Origin: Apus apus
Taxonomy: Eukaryota > Chordata > Aves > Apodiformes > Apodidae
Length of the DNA stretch: 64,000 bases
Assembly: GCF_020740795.1 (NCBI RefSeq)
Contig: NC_067285.1
Location: forward strand, 77,538,342-77,602,341
Direction of reading: 5' to 3'
In this document: positions 51,101-63,175 of the stretch, in pieces
How the letters are laid out: every line of letters starts with the position of its first letter
Position numbering within the stretch: the stretch's first letter is position 1
The notes under the pieces: model-generated
The model's database searches: none
Seen by the model: the letters and a program-made list of their open reading frames with translations, nothing else
Told to the model about the DNA's origin: nothing
Program-made: the position numbers and the translations under genes

Positions 51101-53441
51101 CCCAGGAGGCTGTTTCATTGACATCCATATCCTGAGAGCTCATGAAAAGGAAGTTGGATCCCTTCTGTGGGGTTTTATGTTGTTCCCACTGTTACTATGA
51201 TAATTTTCATATCTTGAATATATTCCAAGAACATCTTACATCTTCCTTTTTACTACAGATACAAACAGCTGTTTTAAAAGAAACTGATAAATAGATGACA
51301 TCTTGTGTGTTTTCCAAGTATTCATTTAACTACAATGACTGCACTGGGAAAAAAGCAGTTTCTGGATTTAGGCTTGATTTGTAAACAGCCAAATTATGCA
51401 AACACTTGATTTATGATCCATTGAGAAGTAATTTATTCAGTATCATGGGACCAGACCACTAGTCTCATATTCATTACTGATATACATAGTTAAATAAAAA
51501 CAAAGAGAATTCTCTTCAGGAAGTTCTATGTTCAAAGAGAAATCTCAGGCTTGCTTTACACCACTGATAATCTGGAATTCTGCCAGAAAATGTAATTTTC
51601 ACCTTGGATTAATTCTCCACCCTTTGAAGCTGGCAACTGAAATGTACACTGATCTCTGTGGGGACAAAATTTCATCAATGTTTATAACCAAATTTGAGAC
51701 CACAGGTATAAAAGAAATTTATCTCACTCTTTAATGAGATCTAGGAGCTCCTTTCTGCTGCCAAAGAGGTTGTTTCTCCTTTGCTTTGTAGAACTAGTCC
51801 AGAATGGTGTATTCTTTAAATAAAGATTCCAGCAGAGGTATTCAGTTCTGGAGTTGTTTGTCAAATTAGTCATGATACTTATTTGTAAGCAATAACAACT
51901 GGAAAACTTCACATTACAAGCTAGAAGGAAGATGAAGATAAATAATCCTTGAGCAATATTCAGATGTCAGGCAGGAAATCCTGCTCACATGGGACCAAAT
52001 CATGTTGCACCTTTTTGGGACTCTTTATTAGGAAAGGATTTCTGTCTCATTTAAAACAGTGGAAGGATTCCAGCAGAGAGGAGACGCCTTTACCTGCCAA
52101 GGAAGATCTGGTGTCTACCAAGGGCAAACTCAGGCAGTGCTCCAATTGCCAAGCATTACACCACCTGGGATTGACTGAACAAATGAATTTGGGGTGTATC
52201 ACCACTGGAAGTTGACCACCTGAGCCTGGTGCACCTCTGGTGTGGACCCGCAGTGAAGTAGGCGAGAAAGTGCCCATGGCATGTGTGCACTAGCCTGCCT
52301 ACGAGCATTACCAGGAGATTTTGATCAAGACCAAGAGGAGGTTTTTGATACCTACGACACAGAACAGCAGATAAGAAAGGGTGTGATACACAAGGGCACC
52401 CATATGTGTGTGCTGGGTGAGAGCAGAAAGGGTGCTGTACATGCCACCACTAGAAGATGATGCTGGCTCTGGAAGCAAAAGTTCCCAGGGTACTGAGCTA
52501 ACCAAACATCTCTGTGGATGGATGGAGTACCTGCACTGAGACTGGCAAGTGTGGTCCCATGGGACTGCTGCCAACCCAGGCCAGTTGAAGGGCAGGTTGT
52601 GGCTGTTGGAGCTATGTTGCCTCTCCAGAGTTCAAAGGCTGCAGGGGTGTCTGGCACCTGGGAAGCACGCAGAAATACACAGCACAGACTTTATGTTTTT
52701 TTTCTTGCTTTGTGCTTAGATAACAGACCAGACTGTGATTCAGTTATAGACATCTACAGCATAAATTTCTAAATCTGACTTACACTTTTAGAATCCCTTT
52801 AGAGAAATTGGAAAGAAATAAGTCCTTTTAAGGAGTGAATAATTTCACCAAAAAGCAGCCATACAAAATGGATCGCACAGATTTGCATCCAAAGAGGTTT
52901 AATAGTACCCTTAATTTATTACCTTAAATCTAGAAATGAGTCTTTTCCTGGTTCACTGTGCTGGATATGAATGCTTATGACAACTCTGAGGGGCATGAAG
53001 TCCCGGGGGGATTTAAGTCTGAAATGGTTGCTCAGACTGAACAAGTCTGCCTTAGCTGAAGACTTTTTCCAAGGTATGCTATCAAATCTCCACATGAATA
53101 CCTGTGATTGTCTATAAAGCCATGTGATTATTCAATGCAAGGCTGGATAGAGGCTGAAAATGTAAGACTGAATGCTCATCAACAACAAGACAGCTAGATA
53201 GACAAAGGTACTTATCACTTGACTTAATTTAAATATAGTCTTCTTAGGTCCCATTTCCATAGACATGTGCAGGGAGTTGCACACCTGCTCTGCCCATGCT
53301 TGGAGCCGCCGGAAAAGGGTCAGTTCTGGAAGTCATCTAACACATATAGCAAATTCACATTCCTCAGACCACTTTAGATCTCTACTGAGGTGCCTAGAAA
53401 TCCAGTCCTTTGATCAGACTTAGGGGCTAACCTCTAACTAT
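48126..53441. other. Gene-free interval
   Basis: Unique sequence of mixed composition. The more GC-rich parts (50440-51150 and 52050-52680) carry several overlapping short open frames in different phases, none recognisable. No RNA gene seen. Confidence 0.5.
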
Positions 53442-53631
53442 TTTCTCCTTCCCTTCCTCCCTCCCTTTTCCTTCCTTCCTTCCTTCCTTCCTTCCTTCCT
53501 TCCTTCCTTCCTTCCTTCCTTCCTTCCTTCCTTCCTTCCTTCCTTCCTTCCTTCCTTCCTTCCTTCCTTCCTTCCTTCCTTCCTTCCTTCCTTCCTTCCT
53601 TCCTTCCTTCTTCCTTCCTTTCCTTCTTCTC
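53442..53631 (+). repeat. Homopyrimidine tract with (TTCC)n core
   Basis: About 190 pyrimidine-only bases. The core 53470-53608 is about 35 near-perfect CTTC/TTCC units. Minus-strand frames reading KEGRKEGR are artefacts. Third long polypyrimidine array on the same strand in this window. Confidence 0.97.
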
Positions 53632-54040
53632 TCCCACCTCCATTTTTCCTGTTCTTCCCACCTGCCTGCCTCTATGCAACCCAAATGATTCAAAACACTA
53701 TCTTGATTTTTCATTACAAATAAAGAATGGCTTTGGTTTCCCCCCCCCGTGTTTCTATGCAGTACCTATGTCATTCATCCCTTCCGTGTGACTTCTGGTT
53801 TTCTCTAAGCCAAGAAGGACACAAAATGTTTATGATGGCATGTGTTTATCCAGCAACCATTGCAACCATCTTTATGGGCAATTTTTAGTGAAAAGAGAGA
53901 AGTTTTAGGATAGTAGCTATGGTACCTTAGGATATCCATTATTAGGCAGAAGAGCATGTGAATATTTTCACTTGTAAACATTTGCACCATGAAAGAAAAG
54001 AGGAAAAATAGATGCCATCAGTCCAGTGTGTGACCACTTC
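53632..54040. other. Unique sequence
   Basis: No recognisable gene. A 9-C run is near 53740. Confidence 0.45.
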
Positions 54041-54044
54041 ACTC

Positions 54045-54108
54045 TGTCTGTGCTGCATTTTCCCCATCTGCAGAATGAAGATAACAAAACTGCCTCCTTT
54101 CTATGAAA
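54045..54108 (+). repeat. MIR-like SINE relic
   Basis: TGCATTTTCCCCATCTGCAG then AATGAAGATAACAAAACTGCC and CCTTTCTATG matches the plus-strand MIR pattern (cagtttccccatctgtaaaatggggataat...acctcatagg). Confidence 0.5.
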
Positions 54109-54554
54109 ATAAATTAATTTTTAAAAGCAAAGACTGCTATGAAAATTTATGGTTTAGGTTTTATTTTTAGTTTAAAAAACCCAAAAAAACCAAAAATCCC
54201 CCAAACCAGTCTTTCAGACTAAAACAGCTAGTAGAAGCAGATTCTTTCTAGAAGCAAAATGCATCTTAGTGAGACTGAAAAGCCAACATTTATAGCTTAT
54301 TTTGAAGCCACAAGTTTGCGTGTGGATGGTGCTTGAACTTTGCCTTTTCACTTACAAAACACTTCAGCGTCATTCAGTAATTCAGGAAGTGAATAAAGTA
54401 CAAAGGTGTCAGAGCACAAATTTCATGGAGGAAGTGACATTAAGGTCATTACCCATACTAAAAATAATCAAGCCGAAATTCTTGAAACCAAGTTGGGTTT
54501 TTTTTCCTACAGAGAAGATAATGTGCAAGGATTGGTTTCTTAGTCCTAGGGGTT

Positions 54555-54575
54555 TGTGTGTGTGTGTGTGTGTGT
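54555..54575 (+). repeat. (TG)n dinucleotide repeat
   Basis: About ten perfect TG units ending in a T-run. Confidence 0.92.
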
Positions 54576-56944
54576 TTTGTTTTCGTTTCCTTTCCAGAAT
54601 TTGCACAGACTTGGTGAAAATGAAAATTGAGCCTTATTTCCACCTATGACTTTCCAGCTACTGTCAAGTAGGCATATACACAAATAAGCTGATTTGTTCT
54701 TATAGTTCCGTTTTGCACCTTAATCTGCAGTTCAACTCACAGCCACAAAAGAAAGATTTCACCTTTTCTGAAAATATACCCAAGGATAATTAATACGACA
54801 ACACTTTGCAATTGCTTCACTCTTCCTCTTCAAAGCATTTATGAAATCTCCTCAGCTAATCCACTTAGATTTGTGACACCTTTTTCTGTAGGCAAAATTG
54901 TTTATTTGTGTCATAAGCTGGCCTCTGTGAGCTGCATTTGCACTGTTAGAAAATACAAAGCATCCAGAGTGTATCAGCAAATCTGGACCTTACTCGTTAG
55001 CTTAGGATGCTTTTAATTATTCAGATTATCCTTCTGCAAGTCTCGCCTGAATTTAAATCTGTAAGTGCAGGAAGTAGAAGTGTTGCTTTGTAAATCACCA
55101 CTAATTACTTGTTCATCGAGGTGCAGAGGTTTCTAACCTCTGTTGGCTGGAGACTGCAGTCAGAGCTGAAAGCACTTAAACCATTGTTGTCTTGGTTAGT
55201 GTTTGTCCTGAGCATATCTGACCGGCTCCCACCTGCCCCAGCACTGAGGACCGCCTCTGTTTTGGTCTTGGGACCTGGGCCCTGCAAAGTGAGCCAGCTC
55301 CAACTGGAAGCTGGTGGGGTGGAGTACCTTGGAAACTGCTTAAAGAGAAAATGATTCTTTAATGGGGAAAGTGTGATTTTTCCAAGTAATTTGACCCGAG
55401 TGGAAACAAAGCTTGTCCAAGACTGTATTACGTGAAAATGTTTGCAGAATGATGTCAGTGTGTTAGCACTGTTAGTAGACAGTTGGGGCTTTATTCACAA
55501 AAAGGGCACATTTTCACTGCATGTAGTAGATTCATAAATGAGACTTGCTGTGAGTAAGTGAGCTCTGTGAAAATACAGCCCTTACATTTTGAGGAAAACC
55601 ACATTTTTTAATGTAGATGGGCCAAACTGGTTTGCAGGTTTCTGAACACAGGTTATAAAAGGGCCTTCAAAGGCTTGTATGTGGACATGAGCCCCTCTGA
55701 GCAAAGGGCAGGGGAAGGAGTCTTGGATACAGGCTCAAAGGGACTTCCAGGCATCAAGTGAAGCCCCCTGCTCTCACCATGATGGCTCAGGTCAAAGATC
55801 CACCCACCTCTGCCTCCTCTCTCCCTGGCACTTGTTTAGGGAAATGTGTAAGGAGCAAGGAATGTATTAAGTGATCCATTCTCAGATATACTGCCACAGC
55901 CCTGACAGTCTCCACAGCAACCACACCATGCAGTCTGCTCCGTAAGACAATTGGAAAAATATGGTTGATTTGGGTGATTTGAGCCTTCCAGCTCAGTGGC
56001 GTTTTCTGCTGAAAATGATAAAGTCGAAGACAGTGAGAACAAGCAGCAAATGCACAGCAAAGGAATTGGAGGGGTGTTTTGCAGAACGTAGGAAGCTTGG
56101 AGTCAGTCTCAAACTCAGAAGGAGGCAGACAGTTCTCAATAACATTTTGGGGATGCTCAGCCACCCGTTTCCATGTGTGTAGGAGTCTATGAATGCTGAT
56201 GAAAGGGCTGGATTCACAGTGCCGATCAAGGGGAGGCAGACCCATACAGCTACTGTATCGGTCACCTTTTTCAGTGCTCCTGCTGTCCTTTGCCTTGAAA
56301 CCAGCAGTAAGGAGCCTGTGGAGGAATTCAGCCAGGAAGGTCTTCAGTAAAGCCTTCTAATTTTCTGTAGCTCGCCCTTGCTCCTCTCTTTGGGAGCGAG
56401 GAATGAATATTGCCTGTGTCATTTACAGCCTGCTGCCATCAATTTCTGTGGAATAAAATAATCCCCTTTCCCCCCTGCTCCAGCTTTTCTGAAACAAAAT
56501 GATATATAATCTGCAGGTGGTCTGTGGAATGGTCCCTTGGCAGTGATTTCATTTTCTTTGCAGTGCAATATATTGCTATTGTTATTTGCACATCTTCAGT
56601 AGTAACATGCCACGAAATACAGATACTTTTATTAGAACAGGCTGAAGCATCTTAGCATTTGGGAACGGTTTGGCTCTACGGTACTTGCTATGCCACAGGT
56701 TCAGTGTTCACTTGTGCAAGCACATCCATAACAAAAGGTCAAATGTATTTCTCCAGCATAATTTCCTATGCCATCCTGTACTGGCTCCCACACTGCAGTA
56801 CTCACTAGTGACTGATGCCTGCTGCAGTGGTGCATTAAATGATGTGACTAACATCTGTCCTGCATTGTGCTCTGAAGGAAAATCTGTGCAGCAGATTTAA
56901 ATCTCTCCTTAGGCTTAATGCACATGTATTTAATTTAAAAATCT
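54576..56944. other. Gene-free interval with enhancer-like block
   Basis: 54640-55090 is a repeat-free AT-rich block with forkhead-like TGTTTATTTG and TAATCC/TAAT cores. The 152-codon minus-strand frame at 55787-56245 has no recognisable motif. Confidence 0.45.
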
Positions 56945-56945
56945 G

Positions 56946-56962
56946 ACACACACACACACACA
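56946..56962 (+). repeat. Short (CA)n repeat
   Basis: Eight CA units, followed shortly by an A-run at 56971-56981. Confidence 0.85.
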
Positions 56963-56981
56963 AATAATTAAAAAAAAAAAA

Positions 56982-59900
56982 TCAACATGGTCTTACCCTC
57001 ACTGTTTAATTAGTTCTTATTGTATTCATAGCCCATTTCCACTTCATTAATCATAACTGTCAGTTCACTTTCTTTTTCCCTTGTTTAATTAAAATTATTT
57101 AAGAGAAATCAGAGCTAGGCAAGGATGATTGCCTTCCAGGCTTGGGGACCAAATGCTTTCTTTCTGCATAGGTCAAGTACAGTATAGGCAGCTGCAATGA
57201 AAGCTGATCTCTGCTAATCTGCCACAAGCCATGGTTAAGGGAAAAGACAAGGTAAAACTGTCTCCTCGCTAATTTCTCCAGGCTAGTTTCTTCCTCCTTC
57301 CTTGGTCTGACTTGTGCCTGTTAGTACCTAACTTCAGTGCACCAAGAGAGCAGAGGTGAGACTTGGCTCTTCAGCTATCTGCTCTCTTCAGATCTTCCTG
57401 AAAGACAGTATAAAGTCAGTCCTAAGACAGACTGAGATCTGCACAGCAACCTCCTGGCAGAAATAATGAGCCAGCACACTTCTGACAAAAGCCAAATCTC
57501 CACATTTGTATCTCTGTCCTTGTTGACTTGTGGCATGACAGTTATAAAGGCTAGAAGTCTTCCCTTGAAAGAGGACTCTGAAGATGGCAGTCGTGATTGC
57601 TCATTAGCCCCAGGAGCTAGCTCTGCTTCACTTGTTAGCTTTGGTTGTAATGCATTTTGGAAGAACATCTCACAATATCCAGATGAGAGTTCTGCCTGTT
57701 TCATTAAAAGCAGCTGGCACAGAGGCTGGACTTACGCGGTGTCATGGGGAGCTCGTCCCTTGGAACTCAGGTGGCAATGGATATGGGGACCAAAGGCGAC
57801 AGCCAGTAACAGGGTTGTGGGAACAACAATGGCAGCTCTTTGGGTTGGGGCAGTTTGCCCACCTTTAATTCACACTGGAGCACTGGAAGGTGTTTCCAGC
57901 CAGCACAGCCTGCAGAGTGTTTTTAGTCATTGGTGGCCAGAGAAGAAGCAGTGACCATGGACAGCTGGGGAAAGAAAGTCCAGCCTAGGTCCTCAGAGTG
58001 CCCTTCAGAGAAGTGGGTTCGAAAGGGTTTCACCCCTTTTCCTTCTTCTCCATCTGAACAGAGGAGCAATAACAACAGGGTTCACTGGGGATGTAAAGGG
58101 CAAGGAGAGGACAAGGCTGTGTGTGGGTGCTGGGAGGGAGAGAGCAGTACAAAACCAAGTGCAAAAACCCATGTGTGAGAGGTACAACCACTGTGTCCAC
58201 ACAGCTGCCCTGGTTCTCCCAGAGAACAGCTCATGCTGGTTTGCTGCTCATTTCTAGGCACACTTGACTGACCAGCAAAGCTTTCTATACTGTACCACAC
58301 AGCTCTGTGGCATGGCAGCAGCCAAGGAAAACATTAAATATCAACATCTGCTGGAAGTCATCCTTAGTGAGGAATCCTTAGATGTTTTCATTTTTCCTTC
58401 CTAAAATCCAAATGTGCCTGTTCAGATAATGCTGTCAAGTTTTTATTAAGGAATAAGAGCTGCAGGCGTTTATTAACAGAGGAAGAGCTTGGAAGATTTG
58501 GGGGTCACCAGGATTTAAATATTTGATTTTTACTTTGATCACTCAGATAGTAACAAGACTCTAGAGTCAGCACATTGCTTTGACCTTAAAAATCAATGAA
58601 ACTGTGATCATTATAAAGAGCTAAACTGAGACATTACTTGGCTTGTGTAATTTACAGTGAATGCTCAGTTTTGTGCCTCCTGCACTGGCATAATTGGGCT
58701 GCTGTTCAAATGCATATTGCTCTTCAGGAAGGATACATAAGCATGTGTTTAAGACCTATGAAATCACTAGTCTTTTTTACTTTTCCTAAATAAACACGAC
58801 TTAAGCATGTGCTTAAAGTGCTTTTTCCGAACTGGAGCCTTAAAGAGCTGACTTAGCTTATCCACCTTCCTCTTTAAAAGATGGATGTGGAAAATTTCCC
58901 AGATTATACATCTGCTCTTCCAATTTACATTGAGAAGGGTAAGGCTGAGTACAGAGGGAGCAGAAAAGGGGGGGGAAAAAGTAAAAACAGTCCTGAGTTG
59001 GCAGCCTGGCAAAAAAGAAACCAAAACAGCTGCCTGCCAGATTTGGAGGGCTGTGCGCTGTGCGCGCCACAGCAGGGCCATCTGCACGCCAGGCTTGCAC
59101 CAGGTGCTGCTTTTAGAATAGAAGAAGATGATGAGCCCATTGGGAGAAAGCAAACCTGCTCACAGCCAAGAGGTGTCTTATTTTGCAGTCTCCTCTTGCT
59201 ATTTCTTCTCCATCTGATAGGTTCCTTGCTTCTTCCCTGCAAACTGTTGCACTGGTAACAGCTGAGGAGAGGAATTATAGGTCTGGGGAGGCTTCTGCCT
59301 TGGACTTGCTTTTTCTCCCCAGCATTATATGTCATCAGAGCACAGAAATACAAAGGGAACTCCTGCCATTTGGAGATGCAACATTTGGGCTGCCCCACAT
59401 ACAAAAAAGGTTTATTCTGCTACACACCTTTTTGGGGGAATGACACTTCCCAGGGGTGGTAGTGCAATTCAGGGGTGAGGAGGAGAGGCAGCTCAGAGCC
59501 TGCAACTGCACGTGTGCTGTCCGCAGCTTGCACTCCTGTCCTCTGCACAGCAGGTTTGCTTCAGTTGCAACCATGCTGTCTCCACTGGCCAGGTAGACTG
59601 TTCTCCCTGTGCTAGTAGGGAAGAGTTTCTGAAAGACACTCTAGATGCAACCTTTGATCCTCCAGCTTTCACCCTGACATACCCAGATGGTTTCAATGAA
59701 AGCTTTTTTGGTTTACTTTCACTGTATTTCCACCCCCACTCCTGAAAGTTTCCTTTCATTGCAGTGGGCATTTGGTTTGTCTTTCATTGTGGATTTGATA
59801 AAATAGAGCAGTGACCAATACTAATTCTGCTGCAGTCACTCTGAGGTCATTGCATGCCCTAACCTGGTGAAACCAGGCCTATGATATGTACGGGCTTGAC

Positions 59901-60715
59901 ACTGTTATCTCCTCTGCCCTTAAACCTGGGAATTTATGAGCCTTATCTTGGCTACTAGACCATCCTTCTCTTCCTTTACTTGTGCTTTACTTCCTTTCTT
60001 ATAGTTTTAAATCTTTATCTGGACCTAGGCTGCTCTTTATATCACATACCCTTTCTTTGATTTCAAAGATGGAAGGGAAGTTACTTAAAAATAGGCTCCA
60101 TCATGGACAGCATTCTGGTAATTAGGCACGGAGCTAGACCTTGTAAGTACATCTGTGCCTCTGAGGGAGGTCAGCATGGTTTAACTTTTGAGGAAGAGAA
60201 GAATATCAGACTGTTTTGTCTTTGGACTTGTGAAAGTCAGAGATCCCTTTGTATTAATTTTTTCATGTTGTTGTGTGGCTTTGGCTTTTTTAATTCAGCT
60301 TTCCATTTGCTTTGACGAGGTAGAAGGTAAAAAATTAACAGCACATTAAGAGCACTCAGTGCAGATGGGGCTGGGTGACCAGCTAGTGACCCATGGTTGC
60401 AATACACAGCTCCCAAAGAGTCACCAGAAGATTTTTCTGAGGACATTTGTCTGCTTGAAGCAGAGATGAAACTGCCAAACTGATCTCTTATTAATTATCA
60501 ATTAGATGATGATCCTTTATTGCTCTATTTTGATCATGCTGACAGTGCCCTAGAGCTGCCTTTCTCCTCAATGAAGTATAAATCACTGAAATAAATGCCT
60601 GTATTTCTCCATTCTGTGCATCTGCAGTAGCACTGGGCTGCAGAAGAGTCAACAGTTTCAGACGATAGCATTTTACACCTGGCAGGGATCACTCAGGAGG
60701 GTACTACTTGGGGAC
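56982..60715. other. Gene-free interval
   Basis: Unique DNA. 57000-57120 and 58430-58780 are AT-rich and enhancer-like; 57700-58150 and 58930-59130 are more GC-rich. Frames of 125-162 codons exist but overlap one another on both strands and have no family motif. Confidence 0.45.
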
Positions 60716-60719
60716 AAGC

Positions 60720-60865
60720 TTTGCCACTAATCTGCAGTGTGACCGCATGGTGCAAATCAGCTCGTGTCCTGCACCTCCCTTTCCCATCTGCAACATAAAC
60801 ATTAAGGACTTTGCAATCAAAGATTGAAAAGCTCCATAAAAGAGACATAGATTATTATTACTTTG
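60720..60865 (+). repeat. MIR SINE relic
   Basis: TGTGACCGCATGGTGCAAAT stands for tgtgaccttgggcaagt. It is followed by CACCTCCCTTTCCCATCTGC and, at the end, TAGATTATTATTAC, as in the MIR 3' part (agttattattat). Very diverged. Confidence 0.55.
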
Positions 60866-63100
60866 CATATGGCGCAAGCATTGAGGAATCAGTCCCAGGG
60901 AAAACAACAGAGGTGAGAGGAACATATGGTTATCTGTGTGTCATTAGCAGTCCACAGAGCCTCTTGTCCTCCCAAAGCTCATAAACAGCAATATGAATGC
61001 TTTAAAAGTATTTTTTTTCTTAAAAACGTAGAAGGCTTCTTTAATTAAAATGAACATATCTTTTCTCTTAGATCATAACCTTGGATCCCAATAGCTACGT
61101 TGGGATTTCAGAAGAGTCTCAAATAATTAAAAAAAAAAAAGTAGTGCTCTTTTATAGTTGGCAATTTTTCAGGTTCTGTATGTTTAATCAACTTTTCTTT
61201 TATTAAAAGCAAGCTGAAAAGCTTTGTAATAAGATATTAAAAGCTGTTTAGGATCCTGGATCATTAATAGAAACATTTGAATGTAGACTTTAAGACTTTA
61301 AAAGGATGATGCAAATCTATATATAAAAATGATTCCTTTATCCGTCTCTTTTTTTGTTCAACAGAACAGGATCTTACAAAAACAAAAAGATTGTGTGCCA
61401 AAGTGGGAAGTGAGCAATAAATAGAACAAATAATCTTACTTTTTTGTTGTGTAATCCACTGCCACCCCAATAGAAAAGAGATGAGAGCTTGGGTTTGTGG
61501 TTTGGACTCAGCCTTAGATGACACCACAGACTGCAGGCACCGTGGGAGAGCAGACCGGTCACTCAGAGCCGTGGGGCAGCGGGAGCAGGTTTGCAGACCC
61601 AGGTCCCAGTGGTGGTGCTCTCTTAAGGCTGGGGCAACACCACATGGCCAGGCTGCCAGGGCAACTGCCTGGCACAGGGCAGGCCCTCTGTGTGGCCCTA
61701 TTTGGGTATGGCATCAGCATTCCATAGCTTCTTTTCTTCCAGATTTAGGAGGTTTGCCCCTGCTAGTCCCTTAAAAATAATGATGGACAGTAGATACTTT
61801 TTCCTCCGTCTCCAACTGGGAGAACATGGTAGCCCTTCCTGTCCTTCAGGATCACTGAATCACATGACACACAGAAACCCTTGTTTCAGACAGTAAAAAA
61901 GAGGACTGTCATCTGCATTGGTATTCTTGTTTCTGCCTAGTTTTAAGACGTCAGCATTTGCTGTGGAAACCTGTGAACTATGTGTGGACACAATACATTT
62001 CTGTGTGCTTCCTTAGCCCATCAGGATTCTGGTCTTCACAACATACAGACTGGATCATTCAATTAACAGTGTTGAAAATACTGTTGATACTTTGCAGGTG
62101 ACGAGTAAAAGTAAGAGAATTGTCAAGGTGGGTCTTATTTCCAGGTTAATTTTGTCTGAGCACTCTTCTTGTGTTTGGAACACTTTTGACTATGTGTGGA
62201 AGCTGAGATGATTTATTTATCATTGGTTTAATGCCTGTCTTGACCTGGCAAATTTTCCTAATTATGCAGCCCAGTTTTGATGGCTTGTGTAATATCTATT
62301 GCTAGGATGGCCAGATAGCTTCATCTACAGACATCAAAAAATTAAAATTGGTGTTGGTCTATCCTAATGGGTCTTGTTTCCCAGGCCATTGCTCCATCTA
62401 GACATCTTCCCAACTAGTACCCTCCCTCCTTCATCAAGGGAGGTTTTTGTGAAGCATGATGCCTGGGACCTCTTTGAAGCTTAAAGATCAGCTCCATGAG
62501 AGTTTGTGTCTCTCTACTGCTGCAAATCTGCTGGTCAGGGCTCAAAACTTTTTGGTCATCTTCAGTCATCCATTTTTGGTCATTGCCTATCTCGCAGTCA
62601 CTGTAGCAGCTCAGTTTAACAGAGCAGTGACACTGTCTAGATGGAAATACATCTGTGTTACGCATTTGCTGAACGGCTCTGAAGGAACTAATTTATAAAA
62701 GTCAGCATGTTGGTGAATGGTAGCTAGTTCATGAAAAACAACAAAAAGAAATTGAATCTACAAGTCACTACAAATTATTTACTGTGCCCAGATTCATTTG
62801 CAACAATGGGCTTGGGTGCAAAAAAATCTTGAACTTTGGCCAGAAATCCCTTCTTTTGTTGTTAGCAGTTACATCTGCTGCTGCTTTCTTCTAGTGCTAC
62901 GCAGATCTCTTTAATCCCTAGAATATGTTCCCAATTTGATTGTATTTACATATATGTCTATAACCTCACTGAAAATACCAGCCCTACTCTTCATCACATT
63001 TCCATGCTGTTAAAGTTTGGTTTGGATAATGTCACTCTTCTTATGCCTGGAGAATTTGACTTCCTGTGAGCTTTTGGAATTTGACTTCTTCCTTTATATA
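60866..63100. other. Gene-free interval
   Basis: Unique sequence. 61500-61700 is relatively GC-rich, with short overlapping open frames and a few CpG but no recognisable product. T- and A-runs are at 61011-61018 and 61129-61140. Confidence 0.45.
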
Positions 63101-63111
63101 TCAAGACTTTC

Positions 63112-63175
63112 GTTCTTTCTCTTTTCCTTTCCTTTTTTCTTTTTTTTTTTTTCTTCCCTCTTTGTAGTTCTCTTT
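63112..63175 (+). repeat. Pyrimidine-rich tract
   Basis: CTTTCTCTTTTCCTTTCC and T-runs, mostly pyrimidine for about 60 bases. Irregular simple sequence. Confidence 0.75.

Noticed and set aside
53427..53714. KEGR-repeat frame
   Set aside because: Pure translation of the (TTCC)n array.
55787..56245. 152-codon minus-strand frame
   Set aside because: No recognisable motif and no splice or promoter context.
57466..57954. 162-codon plus-strand frame
   Set aside because: No domain, and overlaps other frames on both strands.
58881..59404. Overlapping 125-, 128- and 159-codon frames on both strands
   Set aside because: Several frames open at once points to base composition, not coding. No similarity recognised.
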